Shown: positions 37,118-47,336, numbered from the stretch's first letter. The stretch is DNA of 64,000 bases from Oligoflexales bacterium (GCA_947494335.1 CANLUT010000004.1:254810-318809), one strand, 5' to 3'. The notes: generated by a model not told the origin, from the sequence alone. Numbers and translations: made by a program.

Positions 37118-38590
37118 ATGACGTATCCCGTCCTCCCCTTTTCGTCCGCATTGTCTGGCGCATCCCGCCTAAGCAGCTTCGTAGCTGTTTATACGGATGC
37201 GCCAGATGGCGGAGATTTCCTGAGCATCACACCACGGGTGATGCAGTGGAATCGCCACACGTTTATTCTTGATCTCAGTCATGTCACTCAATACTGGACA
37301 CAGATTGCTTCTGAGCAAGACCTCTCGTTTACCGAGTTTTTACCGAAACTGTTTGAGAGTTTGTCGCATAGACCTTCGTGCGTCACCATAGCTGATCATC
37401 CATGGCGAGCTCTAGTCGCTTTGTCGGTTGCATTAGAACGACCAACACTAAGCTTTCTTGATGTTCAAAGCCACCTTGGACGGAAAATCCTTCATGACGT
37501 TAGCTGGACAAACTGGCTAGCACTTTGTCGTGAGCTTCGTGATCACTTACTTGCAACTGGTAGCAAGAATATCCAAGCGTCATTTTCTGCCATGACTAAA
37601 ACGATTGAGCGTATGCGCCTTTCTAACATCTCCCAAATGGCTGATGTAGAAGCCACGGCCATGCAGCGCCGGTTTGGCAAACTGATTGCTACCGCCTGGG
37701 ATTGGACGTGGGGCAAACAAAGATCTCTCTTTGATGAAACCTTTATCGATGGATTTCCATGGCAAGGAGTCACCTACAAAGAATCACCAAAGATCAGTCG
37801 CTACCTTGAGTCATCTCTACGAGAGTGGGACCATATTGCTCCACTCCTGTGTGAAGACCTTAATAAAATCTGCAATCTCAATTGCTGGACGTCCAGCGAA
37901 CGAGTTGTAAGCCTGGAGTGGGTGCTGTCCTTTTCCTGCAGCCCATCCCTCCGCATCCCCGTCTTGTTCCGCCATCCGCATGCCCTCCACCGCGAATCCG
38001 GCCACCACAAGACAGCACTGCTCCAGGCCTTCTATTCTTGGCAAAACGCCATGCGCTCACGGAAAAAACCGGAGGCTGATGGCGAGACATATTTGAGTGA
38101 TGATGCGGTGACAGAATGGAGTGTAAGTGTCGCTGAGCGACTGATCATGCCTTCCAGTATTCAAAGCCTATTTAAAGACGACTTATCCACAGAGTCTGCA
38201 CAGCTCAGAGATCTTGAAAATTCTCTTCCGGTTCCTCTAGTTAGCTACACCACAACCGATCACTGGTCTCCGGAAAGATCGTTTACCCCAACACACGCAC
38301 AAAACATAAAAGACCTACAAAACATACCTTTTGGACACATTGCGAGGCTTGCCATGAACCAACGACGCCCTTTGTTTATGTATGATCATCCAGAGCCACT
38401 GGCCGAAAAGCATCAATCATCAGCCATGGTATTTTGCGAGCGTCTGGCCACATCCTGGTGGACAGATACCGCACCCTCACCGCGCGGGACATGTCGCAAT
38501 TACTATGTGCGTATGACCGACGACGGACTGTTACAGTGGGTTTTTCAAAATGACGACGGGAGTTTATGTCTCCATGGACTCTACGGTTAA
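37118..38590 (+). CDS. imuB: ImuB-like Y-family polymerase homologue (divergent)
   Basis: ImuB is a catalytically inactive Y-family polymerase relative that bridges the clamp to DnaE2. This 490-residue protein is divergent in its N-terminal part, where palm and fingers motifs with acidic catalytic residues are not recognisable. The C-terminus is diagnostic: RNYYVRMTDDGLLQWVFQNDDGSLCLHGLYG matches the ImuB ending that carries the HGLFA-type tail. Its position between imuA and dnaE2 fits. The ATG at 37118 lies 45 bases after imuA, and its end overlaps the dnaE2 start. Confidence 0.82.
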   Translation: MTYPVLPFSSALSGASRLSSFVAVYTDAPDGGDFLSITPRVMQWNRHTFILDLSHVTQYWTQIASEQDLSFTEFLPKLFESLSHRPSCVTIADHPWRALVALSVALERPTLSFLDVQSHLGRKILHDVSWTNWLALCRELRDHLLATGSKNIQASFSAMTKTIERMRLSNISQMADVEATAMQRRFGKLIATAWDWTWGKQRSLFDETFIDGFPWQGVTYKESPKISRYLESSLREWDHIAPLLCEDLNKICNLNCWTSSERVVSLEWVLSFSCSPSLRIPVLFRHPHALHRESGHHKTALLQAFYSWQNAMRSRKKPEADGETYLSDDAVTEWSVSVAERLIMPSSIQSLFKDDLSTESAQLRDLENSLPVPLVSYTTTDHWSPERSFTPTHAQNIKDLQNIPFGHIARLAMNQRRPLFMYDHPEPLAEKHQSSAMVFCERLATSWWTDTAPSPRGTCRNYYVRMTDDGLLQWVFQNDDGSLCLHGLYG

Positions 38591-41500
38591 ACAAGAAGCA
38601 TCCCATTGGATTGAGTGGCTCACGCACACCAATTTTAGCTTTCTGCATGGAGCATCCCACCCTCACGAGATGCTTGAGACGGCTAAAGATTGCGCCTATG
38701 CGGGCTTAGCTATCTGCGACTTTGATGGCGCTTACGGACTTGCTCGCACCTACCGCCATTGGAAATCGATGGATGAAAACACGAGGCCCGCACTTTTTTA
38801 CGGCGCCGAACTTCATCTGACCCAAGATCATCATGAGCCGGTGATCCAGCAAAATACGATCGCCTTGATTGCGCGCTCAGCCAGTGGCTACGGACACCTT
38901 TGCCAAATACTTACGCGCGCGCATCGTGGTGGGAAGCATAACGCCTATCTATCTTTAGAGGACCTGTCATCCATGGTCCTAACAGATCTCAGCATCATTA
39001 TTCCTATGCGCGGCTTGCTACGCAAAGACCCTGCAGCATGGGAATCACAATGTCAGACACTTAAAAGCCTATTTGGAGCAGATGATACGTTTATGGCATT
39101 TAGCTGCCATCTTTCAGCCTCAGAAGATATCTGGAGTAAACGTGCTCTCCGGGTACAGAAGAATCTTGAGATCAAGCCTTTAGTCTCCCTTGATCCTTTT
39201 ATGCATGATCGCTCACGGAAAAAGCTATGCGATATGCTGGCGGCTATTCGCACCAATCTTCGTCTCGATGAGGCCGTCGCCCATACATTTGTTAATGATG
39301 AGCGCACACTGCTCACGGTAAATGATATTTATAAGCGCTTTCAAAAGTTTCCCTTATTCGATCAAGCGATACAAAACTCAAAAGAGCTTGCGGCTCGGTG
39401 TCACTTTTCTTTTGCTGAGCTTCGTTACCGTTACCCGAAAGAGATGATTCCTCCTGGACATACGGCGCAGTCATATCTCACTGCACTCACTTGGGCCGGT
39501 GCCCAGGAAACATACGATCAGCCACTACCACCAAAAGTACGTTCTCTGATTGAGCATGAGCTGCAGCTGATCGAAACCCTTGGGTTTGCCGATTACTTTC
39601 TAACCGTCTGGGACATCGTAGCCTGGGCAAGAAAGCAGGGTATTTTGTGTCAGGGGAGGGGATCAGCGGCTAACTCTGCTGTTTGTTTTGTGCTCGGAGT
39701 TACCGCTGTTGATCCGATGAAGTTTGATCTCTTATTTGAGCGTTTTATCAGCGTCGAACGCGGAGACCCACCCGATATTGACGTGGATTTTGAGCACGAG
39801 CGCCGGGAAGAGGTGATTCAATACATCTACAAGCGCTACGGCCGAGAAAAATCCGCCATGGTCGCTAACGTCATAACATTCCGGAAAAAAGGCGCTCTTC
39901 GTGCCTGTGGAAAAGCTTTGGGTATCCCTGATGAACTCCTGGGGCAGGCCAGTGATTTTATGGCTTCAAGAGTGAACGTAGGAAAAACCATAAAAGACGT
40001 GGTCGAACAGCTAAAAGAAGACTCTCCCCTCAAAGACATACCCTGGGAGCTGTGGCTTGAGCTCACCAGCGAGCTAAAGGGTTTTCCCCGTCATCTTGGT
40101 ATTCATTCAGGTGGCTTCATGATCGCTGACCGTCCCCTATGTCAACTGGTCCCCCAGGAACCTGCGACAATGGAAGGACGGACGGTCATTCAGTGGTGCA
40201 AAGACGACATCGAAGATCTTGGCTTTTTTAAAATTGATATCTTGGCTCTCGGCATGCTGTCTGCAATCCGCAAGGCTCTTAGCCTTGTATCGCATCAGTA
40301 TCAGCAGCCACTCACACTGGCCACCATACCCCAGGAGGACCCTGCCACCTATAAAATGATCCAACGGGCGGATACGGTCGGTACCTTTCAAATTGAGTCA
40401 CGGGCCCAGATGTCGATGCTGCCAAAACTTAGGCCAAAGACGTTTTATGATCTTGTGATTGAGGTGGCCATCATTCGTCCAGGACCAATTCAAGGCGGCA
40501 TGGTGCATCCATTTTTGCGTCGACGCCATGGTCTTGAGCCTGTCACTTATCCTGATGAAAGACTAAGACCTATTCTTCACCGCACCTTAGGAATTCCCAT
40601 CTTCCAGGAACAAGTCATGCGCATTGCTATGGCGATTGGAGATTTCTCTCCGGGAGAAGCAAACGAGCTGCGTAAAAACATGGGTGCTTGGTCCATGCGT
40701 GGAGATATCAACCCATGGCTCAACAAACTGGCTATCGGCATGCAAAAAAACGGCATTGCCCCTGATTTTGCAGAGGCCATCTTGGCACAGATGAAAGGCT
40801 TCGCCGAATATGGATTTCCAGAATCGCACTCGGTATCGTTTGCGCTACTTGCGTATGCATCGTCTTATCTTAAGTGTCATTATCCAGCGGCCTTCTTTGC
40901 ATCATTGTTGAACTCACAACCCATGGGATTTTATTCACCCCATGCACTGGTACAAGCTGCCAGAAGGCAAGGGATAGCCGTGCTGCCTGTGTGCGTCAAT
41001 CAGTCCAGCTGGGCGTCAACATTAGAACCACTGTCACCAGGAAGCACGAGAGACTTTGCCATTCGTCTAGGCTTTGGACTGATCACAGGTCTTTCTAAAA
41101 AATCTGGAGAGCAAATTGAACGCACCAGAAAACGCCTCGGACCGTGGACCTCCTGGGAGCACTTTCTCCAGCACACTAAAATTCCACGTCACGATCTTAC
41201 GGCACTGGCCGCAGCCAATAGCTTTGCAATCTTTGGACTATCGCGGCGATCGGCTGTATGGATTGCTGCCGCCGCACCGCACGCTCACTGGCTTGAAGAT
41301 ATAGACCTTTCTTCACGACTTCCCGAGGAGACACGGGAAGAATCCATTCAGCAAGATTTTGCCAGCTTTCAGACCTGTCTATATGCACATCCCGCTCAGT
41401 TTATTCGTGATGAAGCTTGGTGCTATGAGGTGCCCACGTCAAAACTTAAACTCGCCAAAACTATCGAAGACATGATCCCTAATCAGGTCATCACCGTCTT

Positions 41501-41807
41501 TGGGATGATCTTGATTCAGCAAAGACCACCAAGTGCCAATGGTATGATGTTTATTACACTGGAGGACGAAACAGGATTTTTCAATCTTGCCATCACACCT
41601 GAAGTATTACAGCGCATTGGTCACAAAATATCAGGACAATCATTTTTATGTGTATCCGGAAAGCTACAAAGTAGCAGCGGAGCTCACTCCATCCTGGTCA
41701 AAGATGCCTTTATACCGAAGATCACTAAGGCTGACGTCATCCCAATTCCTCCTCAACAAAATACCGGATACCCATCACCAGCTAAAGCAGCTATGATGAA
41801 CTCATGA
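38574..41807 (+). CDS. dnaE2: Error-prone DNA polymerase DnaE2 (ImuC)
   Basis: A C-family polymerase for damage-induced translesion synthesis, 1077 residues from the ATG at 38574 (an in-frame ATG at 38550 is possible). The N-terminal PHP domain starts THTNFSFLHGASHPHEML, the DnaE2 hallmark. The catalytic aspartates are in PPDIDVDFEHERREEVIQYIYKRYG. A helix-hairpin-helix and OB-fold region forms the C-terminus (QVITVFGMILIQQRPPSANGMMFITLEDETG). It overlaps imuB by 17 bases and the smr gene by 4, so all are probably translated together after SOS induction. Confidence 0.95.
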   Translation: MDSTVKQEASHWIEWLTHTNFSFLHGASHPHEMLETAKDCAYAGLAICDFDGAYGLARTYRHWKSMDENTRPALFYGAELHLTQDHHEPVIQQNTIALIARSASGYGHLCQILTRAHRGGKHNAYLSLEDLSSMVLTDLSIIIPMRGLLRKDPAAWESQCQTLKSLFGADDTFMAFSCHLSASEDIWSKRALRVQKNLEIKPLVSLDPFMHDRSRKKLCDMLAAIRTNLRLDEAVAHTFVNDERTLLTVNDIYKRFQKFPLFDQAIQNSKELAARCHFSFAELRYRYPKEMIPPGHTAQSYLTALTWAGAQETYDQPLPPKVRSLIEHELQLIETLGFADYFLTVWDIVAWARKQGILCQGRGSAANSAVCFVLGVTAVDPMKFDLLFERFISVERGDPPDIDVDFEHERREEVIQYIYKRYGREKSAMVANVITFRKKGALRACGKALGIPDELLGQASDFMASRVNVGKTIKDVVEQLKEDSPLKDIPWELWLELTSELKGFPRHLGIHSGGFMIADRPLCQLVPQEPATMEGRTVIQWCKDDIEDLGFFKIDILALGMLSAIRKALSLVSHQYQQPLTLATIPQEDPATYKMIQRADTVGTFQIESRAQMSMLPKLRPKTFYDLVIEVAIIRPGPIQGGMVHPFLRRRHGLEPVTYPDERLRPILHRTLGIPIFQEQVMRIAMAIGDFSPGEANELRKNMGAWSMRGDINPWLNKLAIGMQKNGIAPDFAEAILAQMKGFAEYGFPESHSVSFALLAYASSYLKCHYPAAFFASLLNSQPMGFYSPHALVQAARRQGIAVLPVCVNQSSWASTLEPLSPGSTRDFAIRLGFGLITGLSKKSGEQIERTRKRLGPWTSWEHFLQHTKIPRHDLTALAAANSFAIFGLSRRSAVWIAAAAPHAHWLEDIDLSSRLPEETREESIQQDFASFQTCLYAHPAQFIRDEAWCYEVPTSKLKLAKTIEDMIPNQVITVFGMILIQQRPPSANGMMFITLEDETGFFNLAITPEVLQRIGHKISGQSFLCVSGKLQSSSGAHSILVKDAFIPKITKADVIPIPPQQNTGYPSPAKAAMMNS

Positions 41808-42319
41808 GTCAGCCACCCAAAAAACCATCAAAATCCAAAAAAACCTTCTCTCCGGAGTGGGAGGAAGAGGAAGAGCATCAAGATCACAGCGAGCTTGACG
41901 CAAGGCTCCGCGAGGAGCAAGAAGCCAAGCTTTTCTTAGAGGCTGTCGAACGTCAAAAGTTTCGACCCAAAGACTCTGAACAAGAACTCGAAAAAATTAA
42001 AAACGCCCAACGCACGCAAAAATCAGCCAGCCGGCACACGATTGATCTTCACGGCATGACTGTAGCCGATGCTCAAGCTTATGTTGTTAGAACAATCCAC
42101 GACATCCTGAGCCAGGCCAAAGGACAATCTGTAGACATCAGAATTATCACCGGCAAAGGCCATCACTCCAAAGGACGCGGGCCCCAGCTTATTTCTGAGA
42201 TTCATCATGTTGTAGAGTCCACATTCCGTCAGCGGATTGTCAGCATAGAAGTAAGCCCCCATGAACTGAATCTTGGGGGCGTCTATCTAAAGGGTCACTT
42301 TGACGTAAAACTACGATGA
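41804..42319 (+). CDS. Smr-domain protein
   Basis: A 171-residue protein with a charged N-terminal helix and a C-terminal Smr domain: HTIDLHGMTVADAQAYV, VDIRIITGKGHHSKGRGPQL, and EVSPHELNLGGVYLKGHFDVKL. Smr domains nick branched or cruciform nucleic acids or cleave RNA; the DLHGM and TGKGxHS motifs are intact. The ATG overlaps the dnaE2 stop (ATGA). Inclusion in an SOS-type operon suggests a role in processing damaged DNA, which is inference. Confidence 0.9.
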   Translation: MSQPPKKPSKSKKTFSPEWEEEEEHQDHSELDARLREEQEAKLFLEAVERQKFRPKDSEQELEKIKNAQRTQKSASRHTIDLHGMTVADAQAYVVRTIHDILSQAKGQSVDIRIITGKGHHSKGRGPQLISEIHHVVESTFRQRIVSIEVSPHELNLGGVYLKGHFDVKLR

Positions 42320-42335
42320 ATAAGCTACAAAAGAA

Positions 42336-43430
42336 TTATCTAAAAATCTGAGTGCCGTAGCAGGCGCCGCGAGAGTCTCTATGCACCCCAACACCAATGG
42401 CACTAAATCCACCTAGCATATTGCGGCGGTGACCAGAGCTATTCCACCACTGGTTAACAAATGCCGATGCAGCATAGTCTTCATTTCCACGACTACAGAA
42501 ATTATAGGCCACGTTCTCTGCGGACATGGATACTGACGTATTAAACTCCTGGCGATACACAGCTAAACGAGAGCCTGGAAACCCCTCGTGACCAATATCA
42601 CCCCGGGCAGCCTGCTTTTTGGACCAATCACGGGAAACAAAGGAAATCTTTGAATCATACGCCAACTCACGAAGACCGGACTGTCTGCGGTAGGCATTGG
42701 TCTTTTGTGCGATCAAATATTCAATCTTACAAATAACCGCATCACCCTTATAGCAATTTGGATCTGCTGTGAGCTCTGAATTTGTAGCAGGCTGGTCTGA
42801 GTTACTGCTGATCGGACCAGACGAGTCTGGCAACGGCGATGCTCCATTACTTGTGCCGCTCGGCGTCAGAGTATTACTGGATGTTGATGGTGTCGGATCA
42901 AGAGGAACTCCTGATTGAGCGCCTAAGGCTGCCGTGCCGTCAGCAGTGAAATATAGCAATACAGATACTGGAACCTTTCCGCCCTTGTTCTGATCAGCAG
43001 TGATTTCAGTTCTTTTCCCGTCCATATCGTTTGTTAAATAAATTGTCTCAAGCTTTGTTTTGTCAGCACTGGCTTTACCCAAAGACAAAACAAACGTGTA
43101 AGCACAGTTTGCTGTAATTTTTTCATTGATCAAAACATCAGATACTGAGAACAAACCAAACTTCTCTTTGTGACTAACGGGCGTCGTCGTTCCATTTGCA
43201 CAGGCTCCACCCACGACGGAAAGAGCCCAAGCGTTGACCTTGTCGTCACCCATGTAAGGTTTTAGCTTTGCGGGAATCGGCATCGATACTGAGGATACGC
43301 GCGACGATCCACCACTTGCTCCGATATCATCTATAGGCTTTAACCGACATGAAACTCCGACTAATGTGAACCCAACGATCAAAGCATGGGTTAAGACAGA
43401 CGGACTCAGCGGGGAGATCAAGGTTTTCAT
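42336..43430 (-). CDS. CAP-domain lipoprotein
   Basis: The 364-residue protein has a lipobox signal (VGFTLVGVSC). A disordered Ser/Thr/Pro/Asn-rich stretch lies around residues 185-225. The C-terminal CAP/SCP domain contains KTNAYRRQSGLRELAYDSKISFVSRDWSKKQAARGDIGHEGF, SAENVAY, and QWWNSSGHRRNMLGGFSAIGVGV. The two metal-site histidines (GHEGF and SGHRRNM) and the acidic SAENVA residue are present. Bacterial CAP proteins are surface or secreted and of unsettled function. It is convergent with the smr gene. Confidence 0.9.
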   Translation of the reverse strand: MKTLISPLSPSVLTHALIVGFTLVGVSCRLKPIDDIGASGGSSRVSSVSMPIPAKLKPYMGDDKVNAWALSVVGGACANGTTTPVSHKEKFGLFSVSDVLINEKITANCAYTFVLSLGKASADKTKLETIYLTNDMDGKRTEITADQNKGGKVPVSVLLYFTADGTAALGAQSGVPLDPTPSTSSNTLTPSGTSNGASPLPDSSGPISSNSDQPATNSELTADPNCYKGDAVICKIEYLIAQKTNAYRRQSGLRELAYDSKISFVSRDWSKKQAARGDIGHEGFPGSRLAVYRQEFNTSVSMSAENVAYNFCSRGNEDYAASAFVNQWWNSSGHRRNMLGGFSAIGVGVHRDSRGACYGTQIFR

Positions 43431-43608
43431 GGTTTATCCACTCCTTAAAAACGACAATGCAGTCGAGCGTGTAGAGCTGCATGCAAAGACCAGCCCAAGG
43501 ATCGATATCAGTAATTTCAATATCTTACGGAGATCTAGATAAACCTGTTGTGCAGACTTGGCAAACAAACTGTAATGATCTCTGACACCTAAACCAGGAT
43601 CCCATCCT

Positions 43609-44334
43609 ATGATCTCTCTAACCGTTAAAAGCTTACCTGTCCTAACCGACAACTTTATTCATGTGCTGGTGAAAGACAGCTGTGCTGTGGTGGTTGATCC
43701 CGCGGAGGCAGCTCCCGTTGTTCAGTTCCTCAAGTCTCACAACCTAAATCTCAGTCATATTCTCATGACTCATCACCATGCTGATCACACAGGCGGCGTC
43801 AAAGAACTAAAGTCTCTTTACCCAAAGACTGAAGTTATCGGATTTCAAGGAGACCGCCACCGCTTACCACCGCTATCGCACACAGTAACTGACGGCACCC
43901 AAATCACAATCCTTGGCATTGATTTTGACGTCTGGCATCTTCCTGGACACACCACCGGTCACATTGCATTTATTGCCACCAACCAGCACATAGCCTTCAC
44001 GGGGGATGTTCTGTTTGGCATGGGCTGCGGAAGAGTCTTCGAAGGAACCTATGAAGACATGTTTAACTCACTGCAGAGACTGAAAACACTGACACCACAA
44101 ACCAAAGTTTTCTGTACCCATGAATACACCGTCAATAACGGGCGATTTTGTGAAACGATTCTACCGAACCACGCCGCCATCAAAGAGCGTCTGAAAAACT
44201 GTCTCACTATTCGAGAAAAAGGTGAATTTACGGTGCCATTAAGGTTGAGCGAAGAACTCAACACAAACCCCTTTTTATTTGCCGAAAATCTGCAGCAGTT
44301 TTCTCAATACCGCGATGCTCGCAATCGATTTTAA
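43609..44334 (+). CDS. gloB: Hydroxyacylglutathione hydrolase (glyoxalase II)
   Basis: Hydrolyses S-lactoylglutathione in methylglyoxal detoxification. The metallo-beta-lactamase metal motif THHHADHTGG is present. Other ligands are in WHLPGHTTGHIAF, FTGDVLFGMGCGRVFEGTYEDMF, and VFCTHEYTVNN. The 241-residue length and C-terminal FRDARN-like ending (QYRDARNRF) fit GloB and not a generic lactamase-fold enzyme. A bidirectional terminator follows 16 bases after the stop. Confidence 0.94.
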   Translation: MISLTVKSLPVLTDNFIHVLVKDSCAVVVDPAEAAPVVQFLKSHNLNLSHILMTHHHADHTGGVKELKSLYPKTEVIGFQGDRHRLPPLSHTVTDGTQITILGIDFDVWHLPGHTTGHIAFIATNQHIAFTGDVLFGMGCGRVFEGTYEDMFNSLQRLKTLTPQTKVFCTHEYTVNNGRFCETILPNHAAIKERLKNCLTIREKGEFTVPLRLSEELNTNPFLFAENLQQFSQYRDARNRF

Positions 44335-44350
44335 ATAAAAATAATTAGAT

Positions 44351-44379
44351 AAAAAAACCCTCCATGAGGAGGGATTTTT
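44351..44379 (+). terminator. Bidirectional intrinsic terminator
   Basis: A 6-base stem CCCTCC/GGAGGG with a tetraloop is flanked by an A-run on the left and a T-run on the right. It lies between gloB and a convergent minus-strand gene and can serve both. Confidence 0.85.
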
Positions 44380-44398
44380 CTATGATTAATTGCTGAGT

Positions 44399-45199
44399 TT
44401 AACGAAGATTTTCCATCACGAATTGGCGAACGTTAAACCAAACCGTGTAGTCCGACTCGATCGCTACGTGGTTTGCCAATACTCGGAGGTTGTAGTGAGC
44501 TGCTGGCATTGGACCAGAACCCAGAATAATCGCTGGCTGATGGTAGAGATTAAGCCAACGGGTCCGTGTGTTCAGCTGATACCACTCAGCTTGATTGAAA
44601 TCCCGCGGCGCCTCACGACACCCATCATCTCGAAGACGCTGACATGTTGCGCGGCTCACTGGATCAAGTGACGCCAACAGAATCGGAACAGGAAGTGCGC
44701 CGATGTATGGGCTGGATGCCAATTTCATAGCTCTCCATCCAGCGTGAGAGTGGCCGATGATGATGATCTTGCGAACATTCTGCATCAAGCTTCCCACCAA
44801 TCCGTCCAACTGGTTTTCATGCATCGGCGCCATGCCACGGCTGCCTCTTAGCACGAAGTACTGCATCTGAGGACTTAGCCACTCGTAGCAAGTATAAACA
44901 ACATTATCGGCTGGAGTGACCACGCCCGAGTTAAGAAACCAGCGATTAAATGAATCAAATAAGATGACATCCTTTAATCCTGGGACCGCAGATGAAAACC
45001 CGTTGCGGTTACAGGTACCGTTACCACCGAGCACTATATACAGAATCCCAGGCTGCGCGGCAGGAGTCACAACTCCGTTGTTCGGCGGGGGCATCGCAGC
45101 AGGGTTATAAGAGGGGACGGGCTGAGCTATCGCCACGTTAGCGACAGGCAAACCAATCAATCCCAACGAGAAACATACGGAAATTAAAGTCTTTTTCAT
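44399..45199 (-). CDS. Secreted alpha/beta-hydrolase-like protein
   Basis: A 266-residue protein with a clear signal peptide (MKKTLISVCFSLGLIGLPVANVAIA-Q). After a Pro/Asn-rich segment there is a lipase-like strand, GILYIVLGGNGTCNRNGF. A nucleophile elbow follows, KIIIIGHSHAGWRAMKLA, with Ser in G-H-S-H-A. A candidate acid follows in LLASLDPVS, and a candidate His lies near LYHQPAII or LANHVAIES. The fold call is plausible, but the substrate is unknown. Confidence 0.75.
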   Translation of the reverse strand: MKKTLISVCFSLGLIGLPVANVAIAQPVPSYNPAAMPPPNNGVVTPAAQPGILYIVLGGNGTCNRNGFSSAVPGLKDVILFDSFNRWFLNSGVVTPADNVVYTCYEWLSPQMQYFVLRGSRGMAPMHENQLDGLVGSLMQNVRKIIIIGHSHAGWRAMKLASSPYIGALPVPILLASLDPVSRATCQRLRDDGCREAPRDFNQAEWYQLNTRTRWLNLYHQPAIILGSGPMPAAHYNLRVLANHVAIESDYTVWFNVRQFVMENLR

Positions 45200-45332
45200 T
45201 TAAGGCTCCACTGAGAGGGAGCCCGACTTCTAATAACGATGCCAAGGGAAGTCAATACAATTTAAAATTATAATAATAGGAGTAAGGCTTTCCCTCCGCT
45301 AGGTCCGGAAAAAAGCCTGTTATCATCTGAAT

Positions 45333-47336
45333 TTACTTACAATAGCAGCCGACGGTTATGTCAGTTTTGTCGTTATCCTGCTTCTGCGATTTGATAGAAT
45401 TTGACCCATAGCAGCGTCCACCGACACTGTTCGAGTGATAAAACTCTCGCCCACCACCCCAAACTCCCTGGGTGTAGTTGATCCCAACAGCGTCGCCGCG
45501 AACCTCACCACTGACACACCGATTTTTGTACTGGGAAGAAGGAATACTAACTCGACCAACCCCTTTACAAACATTTTGGCAGACCCCGCCATTCGTCTGC
45601 ACCCAAACAGCAATTGACTCAACATTTGCAGAACAGGTCGCCTGACCTCCTGCTGAACCTTGCACCGTCGCTGAAATAGATTGCGCGGCGGCACTGCAAG
45701 CAATCAAACCTTCCCATGAAGCACCATTTTGGACCAAGGCCTTACCTGCGACGGTAGGCGCACCTGCCAGAGGGCCGCCAGTCGAATTGACAACAACCTT
45801 ACATTGCGCAGTGACATTAGAGGAGCGAGAAGCCGAAATTGAACAACTCGCAGGAATCACAGGTGGCACCGGTGGAGCCGCAACGGTCAAAGACGCCGAG
45901 CAAGTCTCAGTTGAAGCTGGATTCTGAACAGTACCAACAATTGAGAACACGCCGGCAGCTGTTGGTGTCAATATAACTGGATTTGAAACATTAACATCTA
46001 CTCCATTCAACTTAGATGACACCAGTTCACCGCCAGTTGAATTCAAAGTGACGTTTACAGACTGACCTAGGGTGGTCGACGCAGCGTCCACCTGGAGTGA
46101 GCAGGCGGGCTTTGTAATTGCATCCACTGTAGCAGAGCAAGTGGAGCTACCACGAGGGTTGGTAACCGTGGCAGAAAACGGCACGGCACTTGCGGCACAA
46201 TCGACTTCGGCCTCCCAAACAGCCATCCTCTGTACAAGGTTCGGAACTCCTGCGATCGAAGGCGTTCCGGAAATTTGACCGGCACCCGCCGATGAAACAC
46301 TCAATAAGCATTTCGTTGACACAGCCGACTTCCGAACAGCGGTCAAAGCGCATTGCGGCAAGGCAATCTCAGGAACGTTTGCCTGACAGCTAACCGAAGT
46401 ATTCTGCGGATTTTTCACAGTAGCTGTGAAGGCCTGACCAACCGCCGCACAGTCAGCTTTTGCACTCCAAACACCAGCATTATTTGCCAGGACAACATTA
46501 TTGGACAAAATTGGTGACCCACTAATTGGGCCTCCAGTCGATACGACAGAAACGTCACACTTGGTCGACAAAGCATTCTCCCGTGCGGCATTTATGGCGC
46601 AACTTGGAGGTATGACCGCTACTGTCGTAGGTGGATTATTGACCGTAACATCAAAAGAGCAGTGTTCTGTGGAGGTCTGATTTTGAACGCTTCCTTTGAG
46701 TGAAAACATCCCAGAATTTGCAGGCGTAAATGTCACAAATTGATCAAGACTTGCAACCACGTCATTGATCTTAATTTTACTAACTGGAACTTTGTCATCT
46801 TCCAAGACGACTTTCGCCTTCACTTGACCGCCAAGTGTAATCGTTTGTGACTCCACAACGAGGGAGCAGCCAGGTTTTTCGATTGGTTGAACATCAACTC
46901 CACAGGTTGCAACTGTGACAATTTCAGATGACTCTCCATCGTTGTCACCAGAGTCAGACTCAACTTCCTGCTTGAATACCGCATCGATAGCAACACCAGT
47001 GGCGGGACAATTCACCTGAGTAAAAAATCCTCCAGTCTGCCTAGCTACGGAACCAACCGGTGTTGGTGAAATTTCTGGAGTCATTTCTGCCAGACCGCTA
47101 CTTCCCGTGATGGAAACATTACAAAGAGTCGAGTCGGGCGATGTTCTTTCAGCCTCCAAACTACAGGCAACCATTGATCCCAAAAAACGATCAACAACTT
47201 TGTCAATCTTACCGGTTGCATTCTTGATCTTCTCATTCGTTCTGGCAATGGAGCCCTTAAATTCTGTTGATTCCGCGCAAGATATCACGCCTAAAGCGCT
47301 GACAAGCCCTGCTACATAAAAAATTCCGCGCAACAT
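45333..47336 (-). CDS. Lipoprotein with alternating Ig-like repeats
   Basis: The ATG at 47336 gives a lipobox signal (VSALGVISC); the frame opens at 47375. The 667-residue protein is made of about six cysteine-containing beta-rich modules of roughly 80 residues in two types. One type begins CxLxVxxxxxTLG and ends GTVQNxxSTExC. The other begins CxIxAxRxxxxxTxC and ends ATVxxPxxxSxC. Their order reads II-I-II-II-I-II. A separate Cys-rich C-terminal domain of about 90 residues (GGVCQNVCKGVGR ... CYCK) follows. It is probably a surface-exposed, disulfide-stabilised stalk protein. No function can be named. Confidence 0.8.
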   Translation of the reverse strand: MLRGIFYVAGLVSALGVISCAESTEFKGSIARTNEKIKNATGKIDKVVDRFLGSMVACSLEAERTSPDSTLCNVSITGSSGLAEMTPEISPTPVGSVARQTGGFFTQVNCPATGVAIDAVFKQEVESDSGDNDGESSEIVTVATCGVDVQPIEKPGCSLVVESQTITLGGQVKAKVVLEDDKVPVSKIKINDVVASLDQFVTFTPANSGMFSLKGSVQNQTSTEHCSFDVTVNNPPTTVAVIPPSCAINAARENALSTKCDVSVVSTGGPISGSPILSNNVVLANNAGVWSAKADCAAVGQAFTATVKNPQNTSVSCQANVPEIALPQCALTAVRKSAVSTKCLLSVSSAGAGQISGTPSIAGVPNLVQRMAVWEAEVDCAASAVPFSATVTNPRGSSTCSATVDAITKPACSLQVDAASTTLGQSVNVTLNSTGGELVSSKLNGVDVNVSNPVILTPTAAGVFSIVGTVQNPASTETCSASLTVAAPPVPPVIPASCSISASRSSNVTAQCKVVVNSTGGPLAGAPTVAGKALVQNGASWEGLIACSAAAQSISATVQGSAGGQATCSANVESIAVWVQTNGGVCQNVCKGVGRVSIPSSQYKNRCVSGEVRGDAVGINYTQGVWGGGREFYHSNSVGGRCYGSNSIKSQKQDNDKTDITVGCYCK

